From NCBI GenBank assembly GCA_030644725.1, contig CP130629.1, positions 1,838,795 through 1,902,794 on the forward strand: a stretch of DNA of 64,000 nt. The letters run 5' to 3'. Position 1 is the first letter of the stretch. Each line of letters begins with the position of its first letter. Position numbers and translations under genes: made by a program. The notes under the pieces were generated by a model. The model saw nothing but the letters and a program-made list of their open reading frames with translations, ran no database searches and was not told where the DNA came from. The DNA comes from Candidatus Electrothrix communis (GTDB taxonomy: Bacteria; Desulfobacterota; Desulfobulbia; Desulfobulbales; Desulfobulbaceae). Below, piece after piece: positions 9,748 through 18,403 of the stretch.

Positions 9748-11524
9748 TACCAACTTAAGCCGGGACAAAATGAACCTCGTCCCAAAAAATCATAACCTGA
9801 AATATCGTTTTTGATTGCCAGAAGTCTATGAAAAATAAGTTTATTGAAAAAATACTTTAACTGCTCGTAAAAAAATAGCATATTTCCGTTATGAAAGCAT
9901 TAACGGAAAAAATACGATCTATCGGTGGCAGAGTTTTTGCGGCTCTGGGGAAGTCAGACAAGCTTACCTACGAACAACTGGCAAAAGAAGCGAATACAAG
10001 CAAAAGTAGTGCGTTTCGACAAGTTAAAGGAATTCAAAGAAGAAATATCTATCCCGAATCTGTTTTGTGGGAACATGAAGAGGGGTATGAGTGGATTCGC
10101 AGGCATTTTTTGCCACCTTGTTGATATTCGGTGTGCAACATGGAATAGGAGCGGACACCCTTTCCGAATATTTCAAGGTGCTTCGACTCGACACGCATAT
10201 CGGGGTATCACCCACGCCTATACGAACCAGACTCTCTCAGCTTCAGGATGCAATTATCAGGTTTCAAAAAGAAGTTGAACAAAATTATAAAGATGTATTC
10301 AAAGAGGTGATCGGTGCGGCGGACGAAACATTTTTCTGCAATGCACTCATTCTGGTATTTATGGACCTGTCATCGGGTTATTTAATTTTAGAGGATGTCG
10401 CTGATGACAGAAGTTTTGATACCTGGTTTAAAATGTTGGAACCACGCCTTGAGGAGTTAGGTGTACACGTTCAGCTGATGGTATCTGATCGAGCTAAAGC
10501 GTTAATAAAGTTGGCTGTGGTCGGGCTTAAATGTGATCACAACGCTGATATTTTTCACGGCTTGCACGATATCAGTAAATGGATGGGCTCAACTTTAGGC
10601 CGCCGTAAGAGCACGACGAAAAGACAGTTGGATAAGTGCGAGTCAAGTCTTGAAAAAGCTGAAAAAGAGGAGCAAACAAAAAAATTGTGGCCTCCAAAGT
10701 GAAGCAGGTCGAAGAAGCACGGGCTCAAGACCAAAAAGCCACGCAAGATCTGGATAACTACCGTGGAACAATAAGGAAAATATCAAAAACGGTGCATCCG
10801 TTCAAACTGGACGACAATAAACCGCAAGATTCTGCAAACGTTGCAAAAGAGCTGCGAGAGCAAGCCAAGAATATTGAAACGCTGGCCTGCAAACAAGGTA
10901 TTAACGACAATACCGGCGTTATGAAGAAATTTAAGAATCAAATAAAAGAATTGGTCCCATCAATTGATTTTTGGTGGTTGTATGTGTTCACTAACCTGAT
11001 AGGGCTGGGAAAGAGGAGCAAGGAACTGCTGGATTGGGCAATGTACCATCTTTTGCCTACGGTGTATTGGTACAATCAGGCAAGAAAAACTAAGAACCCA
11101 ACCCTTCGAAAAGAATATGAAAAAGTATGGGAAAAAGCTTTGGTCGTCTTTCAGGCGCATGCCTTGACTGGAACATTTAGCGAGGATGAGATTTTCTTTT
11201 GGCAAAATTGGGCCGAGGAAATGGTGGGAAAATTTCATCGAGCTTCCTCTGCTGTCGAAGGACGTAACGGATTCTTGTCACAAATTCATCATAATAATAG
11301 AGGATTGAATTCAAATCGTCTCAAATCGCTTACCGTTATGCATAATTATTTCACAAAACGCTCAGATGGCAGTACAGCAGCGCAACGATTGTTTGGTGAA
11401 AAGCCACCGGACTTATTTGAATGGTTGCTGCACCAAGTGGGCGAGTTGCCCCTGCCTCGTAAGCCGAGAAAACATGTCAAGAGTAACCCTTTGAATTTAC
11501 TTTCTGTCCCGGCTTAAGTTGGTA
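9748..11524 (+). mobile_element. Complete insertion sequence with DUF6399-type transposase
   Basis: A 1777-bp element bounded by near-perfect terminal inverted repeats. The left end, 9748-9770, begins TACCAACTTAAGCCGGGACA. The right end, 11501-11524, is its complement, with one mismatch inside the inner few bases. The match may extend outward through GG. Both flanks are A-tracts (A10 at 9735-9744, A8 at 11528-11535), consistent with an A-rich target duplication of about 8 bp. The transposase stop codon lies inside the right repeat. The single gene occupies almost the whole element. Confidence 0.9.
9891..11517 (+). CDS. Transposase, DUF6399 type, in three frames joined by two -1 shifts
   Basis: Three overlapping frames (9891-10124, 10091-10702, 10687-11517) read as one protein of about 540 residues. 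Part 1 carries a small HTH-like N-terminus (LTYEQLAKEANTSKSSAFRQ). Part 2 has the family block GVQHGIGADTLSEYFK and acidic positions in GAADETFF and LMVSDRAKAL. Part 3 has VEGRNGFLSQIHH and ends inside the right terminal repeat. Each junction falls on a canonical slippery heptamer in the right phase: T_TTT_TTG at 10106-10112 and A_AAA_AAA at 10678-10684. Either shift could be programmed frameshifting, or both could be one-base homopolymer expansions (mutation or assembly error). The DUF6399 assignment is from memory of its conserved blocks. Confidence 0.8.
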
Positions 11525-11667
11525 GCCAAAAAAAATGTTGGCAGGAGAGCGTTTAGTATAAGAATAATGGGCTATATATAAATAAAAATTGTACTGTTAA
11601 ATAAGCAGGGAAATGCAGAATTTTCCAACTCTCCCTCACCCCTCTTACTCCTCCAAGGTGACTTACC

Positions 11668-12153
11668 ATGAATGATACCTGCCCTAATGACATGTTCTCA
11701 GCTTTTATGGCCTCTCATCTCCAAGATTTCTTTAACCATTTCGGTGTTAATTTTTGCATTGATGGGCCACAACTTGAGTATTTCGTTTACCAAAAAATAA
11801 CAGGGTTGGATATTTCCTGTTCACTTACTGTCAACTTCGATAAAACAGCAGAACAGATTAACGTGATGACTTTCTATCCTGGTTTATTGCTGCATCCTAG
11901 AACTCGGTACTTTTCTGCTGTGTGCTTTTTTATGGTTCTGAATCATTTTGCAAATTTTCACCATATCAAGTGTGATTGTAAAATTTTTCTCAAGACCAAA
12001 AGAGACGTTTTCGATAATTTTTATTCATTGCTTAAGGATTTTGATTTTCTTATTTTGTTAACTGGTAAAGATGAGCAGGTTGAAATTGAAAGTTGCTTTT
12101 TCCCTTTGGGTATTGATACCTCAATGTTTAGTGAACGAGCTTTACTGTTATAA
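11668..12153 (+). CDS. Hypothetical protein, 161 aa
   Basis: I do not recognise this protein. It is rich in Phe (FF, FYPG, HFANFHH) and hydrophobic but has no clear signal peptide or transmembrane helix. The fold looks mixed alpha/beta, with alternating short strands and a CDCKIFLKTKRD segment. AAGGTG stands about 9 bases before the ATG. It lies alone, 140 bp past the insertion sequence, with low GC. The length and acidic/aromatic composition are reminiscent of type III secretion chaperone or YbjN-like folds, but I see no motif that decides it. Confidence 0.55.
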   Translation: MNDTCPNDMFSAFMASHLQDFFNHFGVNFCIDGPQLEYFVYQKITGLDISCSLTVNFDKTAEQINVMTFYPGLLLHPRTRYFSAVCFFMVLNHFANFHHIKCDCKIFLKTKRDVFDNFYSLLKDFDFLILLTGKDEQVEIESCFFPLGIDTSMFSERALLL

Positions 12154-12368
12154 ATTTTTACAATCTCAATAATGATGGTCTGGTAAAAAGTCAGGAATTG
12201 CGTTTTTGGTGACGACAATTCAATGAGTTGCGATACGAAAAAAGGTTTTTTGGGACTTTTTACGAATCCATCAATAATAGGTACCGCAAAAATCCACTTA
12301 GTTAGATATTGACATGCTGAAAGTGGAAACCTTTTCCACTTGTCAAGTTTCGCCTGCGGAAATAAGGA

Positions 12369-12434
12369 ATTCAACAAGAAATATTCTACCCATTATTTCG
12401 AGTGCCGTAGGGGCGAACCTATGTGTTCGCCCTT
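12369..12434. repeat. 66-bp dispersed repeat, copy 1
   Basis: Begins ATTCAACAAGAAATA and ends with the inverted arms GGGCGAAC / GTTCGCCC. The second copy, 25881-25946, has the same length and orientation with four mismatches (about 94% identity). The 3' end of the M48 protease gene, including its stop codon, lies inside this copy. Confidence 0.85.
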
Positions 12435-13268
12435 AAGTACTGTCGGTAACGGCGCAGTCTCCCGCTCAGCAAATCCTGATACAGAGGCCAAACGACGGAG
12501 CGCATCAATTCGCTGCACTGCTTCTGGATGACTGGCAAAATATCCTCCAAGCCCCCTACCCTGCTCTTCACTCTCTTCCTGCATCGCTTCAAAGAACTCG
12601 GTTGCGCCACCCACATGCTCATAAAAACAATGCAAGGTCTCAAGGGCCAGCTTGTCAGCGAGGGCTTCTCGCTCCTGGGAATAGCGAGCCTGGCCAATCC
12701 CCAAAGCAGGGGCAATGAGCTGGGTGATATCAGAGCCAGCCCCGGTCAACAGGGCAGAAAGAGCCGTAAAAACTAAGCCCCGCCCCATGCCCCGTAGATG
12801 ATCTCTGTGCTTATAATGAGCCATCTCATGGGCAAGGACAAAGGAAAGTCCATTTTCTGAGCGAATCGTATCCAGCAATCCCTCTAAAACGACAATTCGC
12901 CCGCCAGGAAAGGCAAAGGCATTGGCGTCTTTCGATGGTGCCATATTGACCTGCAAGGGATACCCGACCTCGTTGCAACGACCCAGTTCATCCATCAATC
13001 GTTGCAGTTCCACCCGGCGAGGATCATCTTTCTGTTTATCAAACACCGCTGCCCCGGAAACCTGCATGGAAGAAAACATAACCGCCTCCATCTCCGGCGA
13101 GATAAAGCCTGCGGCCCAATCAACAAGCAGGCCCAGACTCCAGGCGGCAAGGAGAATAAAGGCTGTTACCCCGGAGAGCAGGACAGCAAATTCTTTGAGC
13201 GGATGATCATGGGAGACATTATCATTCTGTTCCGGCAGGCCGGGCCTGTATTCCGGGGATGGATGCAT
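12393..13268 (-). CDS. M48 family membrane metalloprotease
   Basis: 291 residues from the ATG at 13268, chosen because it lies 10 bp after the upstream stop; longer readings run into the preceding gene. It has an N-terminal TM segment (about 27-50, AVLLSGVTAFILLAAWSL), zinc motif HEMAHYKHR (HExxH) and the third-ligand motif EREALADKLAL. The mature part is probably periplasmic, as in BepA/HtpX-like proteins that degrade or help assemble envelope proteins. The last 13 or so residues (KGEHIGSPLRHSK) are encoded by the 66-bp repeat, so the native C-terminus seems to have been replaced or extended. Last gene of a three-gene set with two YbjQ proteins. Confidence 0.9.
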   Translation of the reverse strand: MHPSPEYRPGLPEQNDNVSHDHPLKEFAVLLSGVTAFILLAAWSLGLLVDWAAGFISPEMEAVMFSSMQVSGAAVFDKQKDDPRRVELQRLMDELGRCNEVGYPLQVNMAPSKDANAFAFPGGRIVVLEGLLDTIRSENGLSFVLAHEMAHYKHRDHLRGMGRGLVFTALSALLTGAGSDITQLIAPALGIGQARYSQEREALADKLALETLHCFYEHVGGATEFFEAMQEESEEQGRGLGGYFASHPEAVQRIDALRRLASVSGFAERETAPLPTVLKGEHIGSPLRHSK

Positions 13269-13278
13269 GTCTAATGAA

Positions 13279-13755
13279 TTAAGGATGCGTTGCTGTTGCG
13301 ACCGGATACAGGTACACGGCTGTGCCGTAGGCCAGCACCTCCACCGAGCCGATCTGATTCTTCTTCCCCTTTGCAATTGAGGAAGTTTCCAGGCGCAGAT
13401 TAATAAACTGATCTGCCTGCGGGCAGGACTCCTTCATCCGCAGCACCGCCTCTCTCCTGGCCCTATCAACCAATGTCTCATAGGATCGAACATTGCCGCC
13501 GAAGATATTCCGCAGCCCGGCAAGAATTCTTTTGAAATAATCCACAGATATGACCACACTGCCGGTGGCCAACTGCACACGTTTCACCTCCCTGTCCGTG
13601 CTCAAAACACGACGTCCCGAAGTGCTGGGGATCTGCACCCATTGCTTTTCCCGTTCTATAATGGAGCGATAATGCTTTTTTTCCGCAATCTTGCCGAAGA
13701 CGTAGCCCAAGGTCAATAAAGTAAGGAAAAATATCAGCTGAATAAGCGCGTCCAT
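13279..13755 (-). CDS. YbjQ-like (UPF0145) protein with N-terminal TM helix
   Basis: 158 residues from the ATG at 13755, four bases after the preceding ybjQ stop. An N-terminal TM helix (about 3-20, LIQLIFFLTLLTLGYVFG) is followed by a cytoplasmic-type linker and a YbjQ/DUF74 domain (about 55-150: VISVDYFKRILAGLRNIFGG, YETLVDRARREAVLRM, VLAYGTAVYLYP). The fold is a pentameric beta-rich domain of unknown function. A longer start at 13851 would overlap the upstream gene by 90 bp and is unlikely. Confidence 0.85.
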   Translation of the reverse strand: MDALIQLIFFLTLLTLGYVFGKIAEKKHYRSIIEREKQWVQIPSTSGRRVLSTDREVKRVQLATGSVVISVDYFKRILAGLRNIFGGNVRSYETLVDRARREAVLRMKESCPQADQFINLRLETSSIAKGKKNQIGSVEVLAYGTAVYLYPVATATHP

Positions 13756-13759
13756 AGCC

Positions 13760-14074
13760 CTACTCCACAGTGACGGCTGTGCCGTACACATAAATCTCAG
13801 CAGCACCGGCAGCCACCGATGAAGTGGAAAAGCGGACATTGACAACCGCATTGGCCCCGAGCTGTCTGGCTTGAGCCTTCATGCGTTTGATGGCCTCATC
13901 CCTGGATTCCTGGAGGAGCTCCGTGTAGCCTTTCAGCTCTCCACCGAAGATATTCTTGAGCCCGGCCATGATATCGCGGCCTGCATGCTTGGCCCTGACC
14001 GTGCTTCCAGAAACAACACCGTAACAGGTTGTAATGCGTTTTCCTGGAATTTCCTCTGTATTGGTTAACAACAT
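13760..14074 (-). CDS. YbjQ family (UPF0145) protein
   Basis: 104 residues, the usual length, with the domain signature VVSGSTVRAKHAGRDIMAGL, GGELKGYTELLQESRDEA and ANAVVNVRFSTSSVA. The start has GGAGAT 7 bases upstream. It is soluble, unlike its TM-bearing neighbour, and the two share the IFGGE/NxxxYxxLxxxxRxEA pattern, so they are paralogues. Probable operon: this gene, TM-YbjQ, M48 protease. Function unknown; the older 'heavy-metal-binding' label is not supported by visible ligands. Confidence 0.9.
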   Translation of the reverse strand: MLLTNTEEIPGKRITTCYGVVSGSTVRAKHAGRDIMAGLKNIFGGELKGYTELLQESRDEAIKRMKAQARQLGANAVVNVRFSTSSVAAGAAEIYVYGTAVTVE

Positions 14075-14293
14075 ATCGACATCTCCTTGTCTTTTGCAAT
14101 TGTCTTTTGCAATTACCCGGAAGATCCCGGGGCATTTCTCCCTCTCTCCATCAGCTTGTTACATAATTGATTTTCATTATTTTTACATCAACATTTACAA
14201 CGAGATAGGAAGAGGTGCAAAAAATACTTATAATTTATTGTACCAAAAGTACTATTTATTAAACATAACTATTTGACATAAAACATTTTTTTC

Positions 14294-14345
14294 TTGACCA
14301 CCACGTCAGCTTACGATAACCTAAGATCATTAGATAATCATTATC
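14294..14345 (+). promoter_or_regulatory. Promoter with Fur-box-like palindrome
   Basis: TTGACC (14294-14299), 17 bases, TAACCT (14317-14322), then GATAATCATTATC (14333-14345), a 13-bp perfect palindrome made of the two core half-sites of a Fur box, overlapping the expected transcription start. It ends 20 bp before the 131-residue exported protein. Confidence 0.5.
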
Positions 14346-14365
14346 AACAAAAAAGGGGGCCATAA

Positions 14366-14761
14366 ATGAAAAAATACACTCTGTTCTTTATATTAAATGT
14401 CTTACTGATATCATGCATGCTTCTGGCTTCAAATTCTTTTGCAGAATTAAATACCTATCCTATGAATAATGTTGAGGGGTTAACACTCAATGAAGCTGCA
14501 CAGAAATTTGGGGTTGAATCAGGAAGCAACCATCCGGTGTTTTTTGAAGTTAACGCCCGATCCGGCCCACAAGATTGCCAGTTGATAGGCCCTGAAGGGA
14601 GCAAAGCCTGCCCGGTAGCAAAAATCTTTTACCAGTCTCACCTTATCCCGAATAGCGATGGAAGCAGCACATTAAAGGTAGACATTTACTTTGATAACAA
14701 CGAGGTAACAATAAAAAAGCCAGACACGGTCAACGTGTCAAATTTGCTTGCACAACGATAA
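14366..14761 (+). CDS. Small exported protein, possibly iron-regulated
   Basis: 131 residues with a typical signal peptide (KK then a hydrophobic core to about residue 25, cleavage near SFAEL). The mature part has two cysteines (QDCQLIGPEGSKACP) that could form a disulfide, and a beta-rich C-terminal half. Family not recognised. A purine-rich AAAAGGGGG precedes the start. Its separate promoter overlaps a Fur-like palindrome, so iron control is a testable inference. A hairpin terminator follows. Confidence 0.75.
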   Translation: MKKYTLFFILNVLLISCMLLASNSFAELNTYPMNNVEGLTLNEAAQKFGVESGSNHPVFFEVNARSGPQDCQLIGPEGSKACPVAKIFYQSHLIPNSDGSSTLKVDIYFDNNEVTIKKPDTVNVSNLLAQR

Positions 14762-14766
14762 TAATA

Positions 14767-14804
14767 AAAGAGAGGGTGAGCATTGTTCGTCCTCTCTTTA
14801 TATT
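14767..14804 (+). terminator. Hairpin terminator
   Basis: 9-bp perfect stem AAAGAGAGG / CCTCTCTTT just past the stop codon, followed by a short AT-rich tail. The T-run is weak. Confidence 0.6.
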
Positions 14805-14825
14805 GTAAATACCATAAATTGGTTT

Positions 14826-15386
14826 TCAGTCAGTTTTAACAAAAGTCATCGGCTTGTCCCACAAGAAATAATCACCTCCGCCGGATTCTACCTGCTTTAT
14901 GATTTCCTGAGCTGATCCCTTCAGTTGTACATGCGTGCTCGGATAATTTTCTTTTTTTATCTTAATGACCTTTCCTTGCAGGATATTGGATTGAACAGCA
15001 AGCTCGAATCGTTCCGGGTCAGGAAGCCAGAACAGAATACGCTTTCCCTCCTTTTCAATTCTTCCCCAGCAATACTTTTCAAGATCCTTATAGAGCGAAC
15101 CTTCAAGCAGGGTAAGGTACTCCCATTTCTCCCCTTTTGTAATTTGTACCGTTATGGACTCCGGTTTCAAGTCGTTGTCTTTGTCTTCAAACCAAGCGAT
15201 CTTCACAAGACCATTTTCAGCATCGACAACCTTTATGTGCAATGCGGTATCTTCATTTCGCCAAATTCCGTTCCAGGCTTCTGGGGAAAGCTGAACCGCT
15301 GCGCCGCCGATGATGTTTTCTGAAGTGACTACCGCACAGGCTGTCAGGAAAAAAGCTGATAAGATGAATAGAGAAATTGTCTTCAT
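14826..15386 (-). CDS. Lipoprotein, function unknown
   Basis: 186 residues with a lipoprotein signal peptide; the lipobox LTAC places Cys17 as the lipidated residue. The mature domain is beta-rich with NGIWRNEDTALHI and KVVDAENGLVKIAWFEDKD, a layout like lipocalin-style envelope lipoproteins, but I cannot assign a family. It converges with the small exported protein and lies downstream of a MITE-like repeat, which may carry its promoter region. Confidence 0.75.
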   Translation of the reverse strand: MKTISLFILSAFFLTACAVVTSENIIGGAAVQLSPEAWNGIWRNEDTALHIKVVDAENGLVKIAWFEDKDNDLKPESITVQITKGEKWEYLTLLEGSLYKDLEKYCWGRIEKEGKRILFWLPDPERFELAVQSNILQGKVIKIKKENYPSTHVQLKGSAQEIIKQVESGGGDYFLWDKPMTFVKTD

Positions 15387-15424
15387 ATTCCTTTCGCAGG
15401 TCGTTGGTTGAGGTTAACAAAACG

Positions 15425-15519
15425 TAGAGTGGGCAACGGACAATAACGAGAACAACGTTGAAAACGCGACAGCTTTTTATCAAAACAGGATGAGATGAAT
15501 CGAAATATTGTCCACCCTA
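15425..15519 (-). mobile_element. 95-bp MITE-like element, complete copy
   Basis: Ends TAGAGTGGGCAAC and (complement) TAGGGTGGACAAT form imperfect terminal inverted repeats of about 12 bp. TA lies at both outer edges, as in IS630/mariner-type derivatives. A second copy with about 93% identity over 86 bp lies on the opposite strand at 29511-29596, where it has lost one end. No coding capacity. Confidence 0.75.
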
Positions 15520-15559
15520 CCGCCTGACACAATCACACAGGAATTACACGCACAGGAAA

Positions 15560-15600
15560 AAAACAAAAAAAGGGTTGCAGCCAATTGGCTACAACCCCTT
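15560..15600 (-). terminator. Intrinsic terminator of tRNA-Leu
   Basis: On the minus strand, GGGGTTG-T-AGCC / GGCT-G-CAACCC with an AATT loop, then a long T-tract, directly after the tRNA. Confidence 0.85.
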
Positions 15601-15610
15601 GAATATACTG

Positions 15611-15698
15611 TGGTGCCCGGAGCGAGAATCGAACTCGCACAGTTACAAGAACCGAGGGATTTTAAGTCCCTTGCGTCTACCAGTTCCGCCATCCGGGC
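15611..15698 (-). tRNA. tRNA-Leu (anticodon TAA)
   Basis: An 88-nt class II tRNA with encoded CCA. The acceptor stem starts GCCCGGA and pairs with TCCGGGC. The anticodon loop ACTTAAAAT reads TAA. There is a long variable arm and a T-arm with GTTCGATTC. Confidence 0.96.
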
Positions 15699-15874
15699 TT
15701 TTTGCAGTGGCAATTTTACACTGTTAGAAATGATTTGTCAATTAATGTGGTGAGAAAGAAAAGAATGGTTCATAATAGAAGCCATTTTTATCAGAAGTTA
15801 TTCACTGCAGGGCTTTTGCCTGTATGTAATTAATTGCCAACCATGTCTGACCTTGCCACGCTGCATCAAAAAAA

Positions 15875-16861
15875 ATGCGTAAGTATCTTTTGTTTATTGC
15901 CCCGCTGCTGATGTTCCTGGTCATCGGCCCTGCCGGTTATATCTTCTTAGAGGGCACCAGCTTCCTTGACGGGCTATACCTGACTATTATAACCATCAGC
16001 ACTGTCGGTTATGGAGATATCGCCCCGACCACCCCGGCTGGTCGGCTGTTTACTGTGCTGCTGATTTTTTCCGGGGTCGGCTATGTTATGTACATGTTCA
16101 CCCAGATTACCGAGGCTATGGTTGAAGGAGGACTACAACGTTTTGTTGAGAGAAGAAAAATGCACAAAAAAATGACACGGTTGCACAATCATTACATTGT
16201 CTGCGGATTCGGTCGCATCGGCCAAGAAATCTGTTCGATTCTGCGGGAGAATAGCCGTCCCTTTGTCGTAATTGAAAATGTTGACGAGGTGATCCGGGAA
16301 ATTGATCAGCTCGGTTATATTGAATTGCAAGGCGATGCCTCGGATGATGATGTTCTGCTAGCGGCTGGAATCAAAAATGCCCGAGGCCTGATTGCCGTGG
16401 TCTCCACTGATGCAGAGAATCTCTATATTACCCTGACAGCACGGGGGATAAATCCAAACCTGTTCATCCTGACTCGTTCCAGCGGAACGCCTGGGGTTGC
16501 GAAAAAGTTAGAACGGGCCGGTGCCACTAAAGTAATTTCGCCCTACTCTATCGGGGCACGGAGAATGGCCCAGCTCATTGTTCGGCCCACGGTGGTTGAT
16601 TTTCTCGACCTTGCCATGCAAGCACGGGAACTGGGCCTCTGTATGGAAGAACTCCTGATCACAGAGCAGGCCTCATTTGTCGACAAAACCCTGATGCAAT
16701 CCGAGCTCAGGAAAAAATATGATATCATTGTCGTGGCCATCAAGCGGCCTGATATCCCAATGATCTTTAATCCCGGCCCGGACACCAAAATCCAGCAGAA
16801 TGATATCCTGATCGTTCTGGGCGATAATCAACAGATTTCCGCCCTGGAAAAGACCCTGTAA
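15875..16861 (+). CDS. 2TM potassium channel with RCK (TrkA-N/TrkA-C) domain
   Basis: 328 residues. Two TM helices flank the pore helix and the selectivity filter TVGYGD (about 43-48). A cytoplasmic RCK domain follows, with Rossmann motif VCGFGRIGQEI (about 109-119), the acidic VIENVDEVI and GDASDDDVL, and a C-terminal TrkA-C domain (about 245-328). This is the MthK/GsuK layout, in which ligand binding to an RCK ring gates K+ flux across the inner membrane. The start lacks a clear ribosome binding site. It is followed by a perfect GGGCGACC palindrome. Confidence 0.93.
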   Translation: MRKYLLFIAPLLMFLVIGPAGYIFLEGTSFLDGLYLTIITISTVGYGDIAPTTPAGRLFTVLLIFSGVGYVMYMFTQITEAMVEGGLQRFVERRKMHKKMTRLHNHYIVCGFGRIGQEICSILRENSRPFVVIENVDEVIREIDQLGYIELQGDASDDDVLLAAGIKNARGLIAVVSTDAENLYITLTARGINPNLFILTRSSGTPGVAKKLERAGATKVISPYSIGARRMAQLIVRPTVVDFLDLAMQARELGLCMEELLITEQASFVDKTLMQSELRKKYDIIVVAIKRPDIPMIFNPGPDTKIQQNDILIVLGDNQQISALEKTL

Positions 16862-16880
16862 GGGCGACCGGCGGTCGCCC
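16862..16880 (+). terminator. Hairpin after the K+ channel gene
   Basis: GGGCGACCGGCGGTCGCCC, a perfect palindrome immediately after the TAA stop, with no U-run. It may terminate or stabilise. Confidence 0.5.
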
Positions 16881-16927
16881 TGTTATTCTGGGCAGGCACA
16901 GGGACCTACCTCTACCGAAGAATCACC

Positions 16928-18181
16928 TCAGATGCGCCCTGCCCTGTCAATACAATCCTGCATTTCCCGGACTGCCTGATCCAGGCCGACAAAGGCGGAC
17001 CGGGCAATCACGGCATGACCGATACTCAGCTCCTCAATAAAGGGAATGGCTGCAATACGGGTGGTGGTCCGGTAATCAAGCCCGTGGCCAGCATTAACCC
17101 GCAGCCCTCTTTCAAAGGCCAGTTCAGCAGCCTGCTCAATCAGGAGGAATTCCTGATCCCGTTCTTTTTCATTTTCCGCATCGCAATAGCGGCCAGTGTG
17201 CAATTCCACATAGGTGGCCCCAACCTCCAGGGATGCCTCAATCTGCTCAGCATCCGGATCAATAAAAATGGAGACCGGAATCCCGGCGTTGCTCATCTTG
17301 CTGATGGTTTTGCGCAGCTTTTTTTCATTATTGATAACATCGAGACCGCCTTCGGTGGTCAGTTCCTTGCGTTTTTCCGGGACCAGGGTAATCATGTCCG
17401 GATTGATATCCAGCGCGATCTCAACAATCTCCTTAACATTGGCCATTTCCAGGTTGAGCCGGGTCTTCACGGTCTGACGGAGCAGGCGAACATCCCGATC
17501 CTGGATATGACGGCGATCTTCCCGGAGATGAACAACAATGCCCTTGGCTCCAGCAAGCTCACAGATACTGGCTGCATGAACCGGGTCCGGCTCAGCACCT
17601 CCTCGAGCCTGGCGGATGGTGGCGATATGGTCGACATTAATAGCGAGTTGCGGCATTTTTTTTCTCCGTGGGTGATGATGTTGGATTGAGCAATACAGTT
17701 CTTTTTCCCGACTGAACATGATCTCCGCCTGCTCGTCCGAAATTTCGTGATCATAACCGATAAGGTGGAGTAGGCCGTGAATGAGGAGCTCTGTCAGACG
17801 CTGATGCAGAGAGATACCTTTTTCCCGAGCCTCTCTTCCTGCTGTTTCGACGGAGATGAGAATATCCCCCAGTTCACCGGCCAACCCACCCGGGATAAAG
17901 GGCTGCGTTTCATCCCGCTCGTCCTGGTTATGGGCCGCCGGAAAGGAAAGCACATTGGTCGGTCCCGGCTTGAAGCGGTATTGCTGGTTATAAGCGGTCA
18001 TGGCCGGGTCGTCCATGAACACGACACTCACGGTGCTCTCAGATTTATCAATCTCTTGCAACAGAAAGAGAATGCGGCTTAGGAGCAACCCTTCATGTAA
18101 ATGCAATGATGGCAGAATGTTACTTTGCCTTTCGTTGCTCTGCTTTTTCTTCAGAAAATCATAAACGATATTGACAGGCAT
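16928..18181 (-). CDS. YbeY-PdxJ fusion: endoribonuclease plus pyridoxine 5'-phosphate synthase
   Basis: 417 residues holding two complete enzymes. Residues 1-172 are YbeY, the 16S rRNA maturation RNase, with zinc motif HGLLHLIGYDHE. Residues 175-417 are PdxJ, from MPQLAINVDHIATIRQARGG through DPVHAA, HLREDRRHIQD and AGHGLDY, and make pyridoxine phosphate. No stop lies between them: RRKK-MPQ is encoded across a run of eight As. GGAG stands 7 bases before the internal ATG at 17656, so PdxJ could also be started alone. In most genomes these are separate genes. A one-base change in the A-tract would separate them, so fusion, dual initiation and homopolymer error all remain possible. Confidence 0.9.
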   Translation of the reverse strand: MPVNIVYDFLKKKQSNERQSNILPSLHLHEGLLLSRILFLLQEIDKSESTVSVVFMDDPAMTAYNQQYRFKPGPTNVLSFPAAHNQDERDETQPFIPGGLAGELGDILISVETAGREAREKGISLHQRLTELLIHGLLHLIGYDHEISDEQAEIMFSREKELYCSIQHHHPRRKKMPQLAINVDHIATIRQARGGAEPDPVHAASICELAGAKGIVVHLREDRRHIQDRDVRLLRQTVKTRLNLEMANVKEIVEIALDINPDMITLVPEKRKELTTEGGLDVINNEKKLRKTISKMSNAGIPVSIFIDPDAEQIEASLEVGATYVELHTGRYCDAENEKERDQEFLLIEQAAELAFERGLRVNAGHGLDYRTTTRIAAIPFIEELSIGHAVIARSAFVGLDQAVREMQDCIDRAGRI

Positions 18182-18403
18182 GAACTGAGACCGATGAGGT
18201 TAAAGAGTTCTTAGGGCAAATTATCAGGAAAAAGATAGCAGAGTGTTGCTATTTTGTCAACGGAACCAGGATGCTGACTCGCCTATACCTAAAGACCGTT
18301 CTGCTTGATTCTACAAGGAAGCGCCAAGGTACCCCCCCTGCTCTCTGGATGGTTATTTTACGACTCTTTTTTAACAGGCCGAGATAAAAAAATATTTCCT
18401 TTC

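Noticed and set aside
17015-17689. 224-codon frame opposite pdxJ
   Set aside because: Antisense shadow; all conserved motifs lie on the minus strand.
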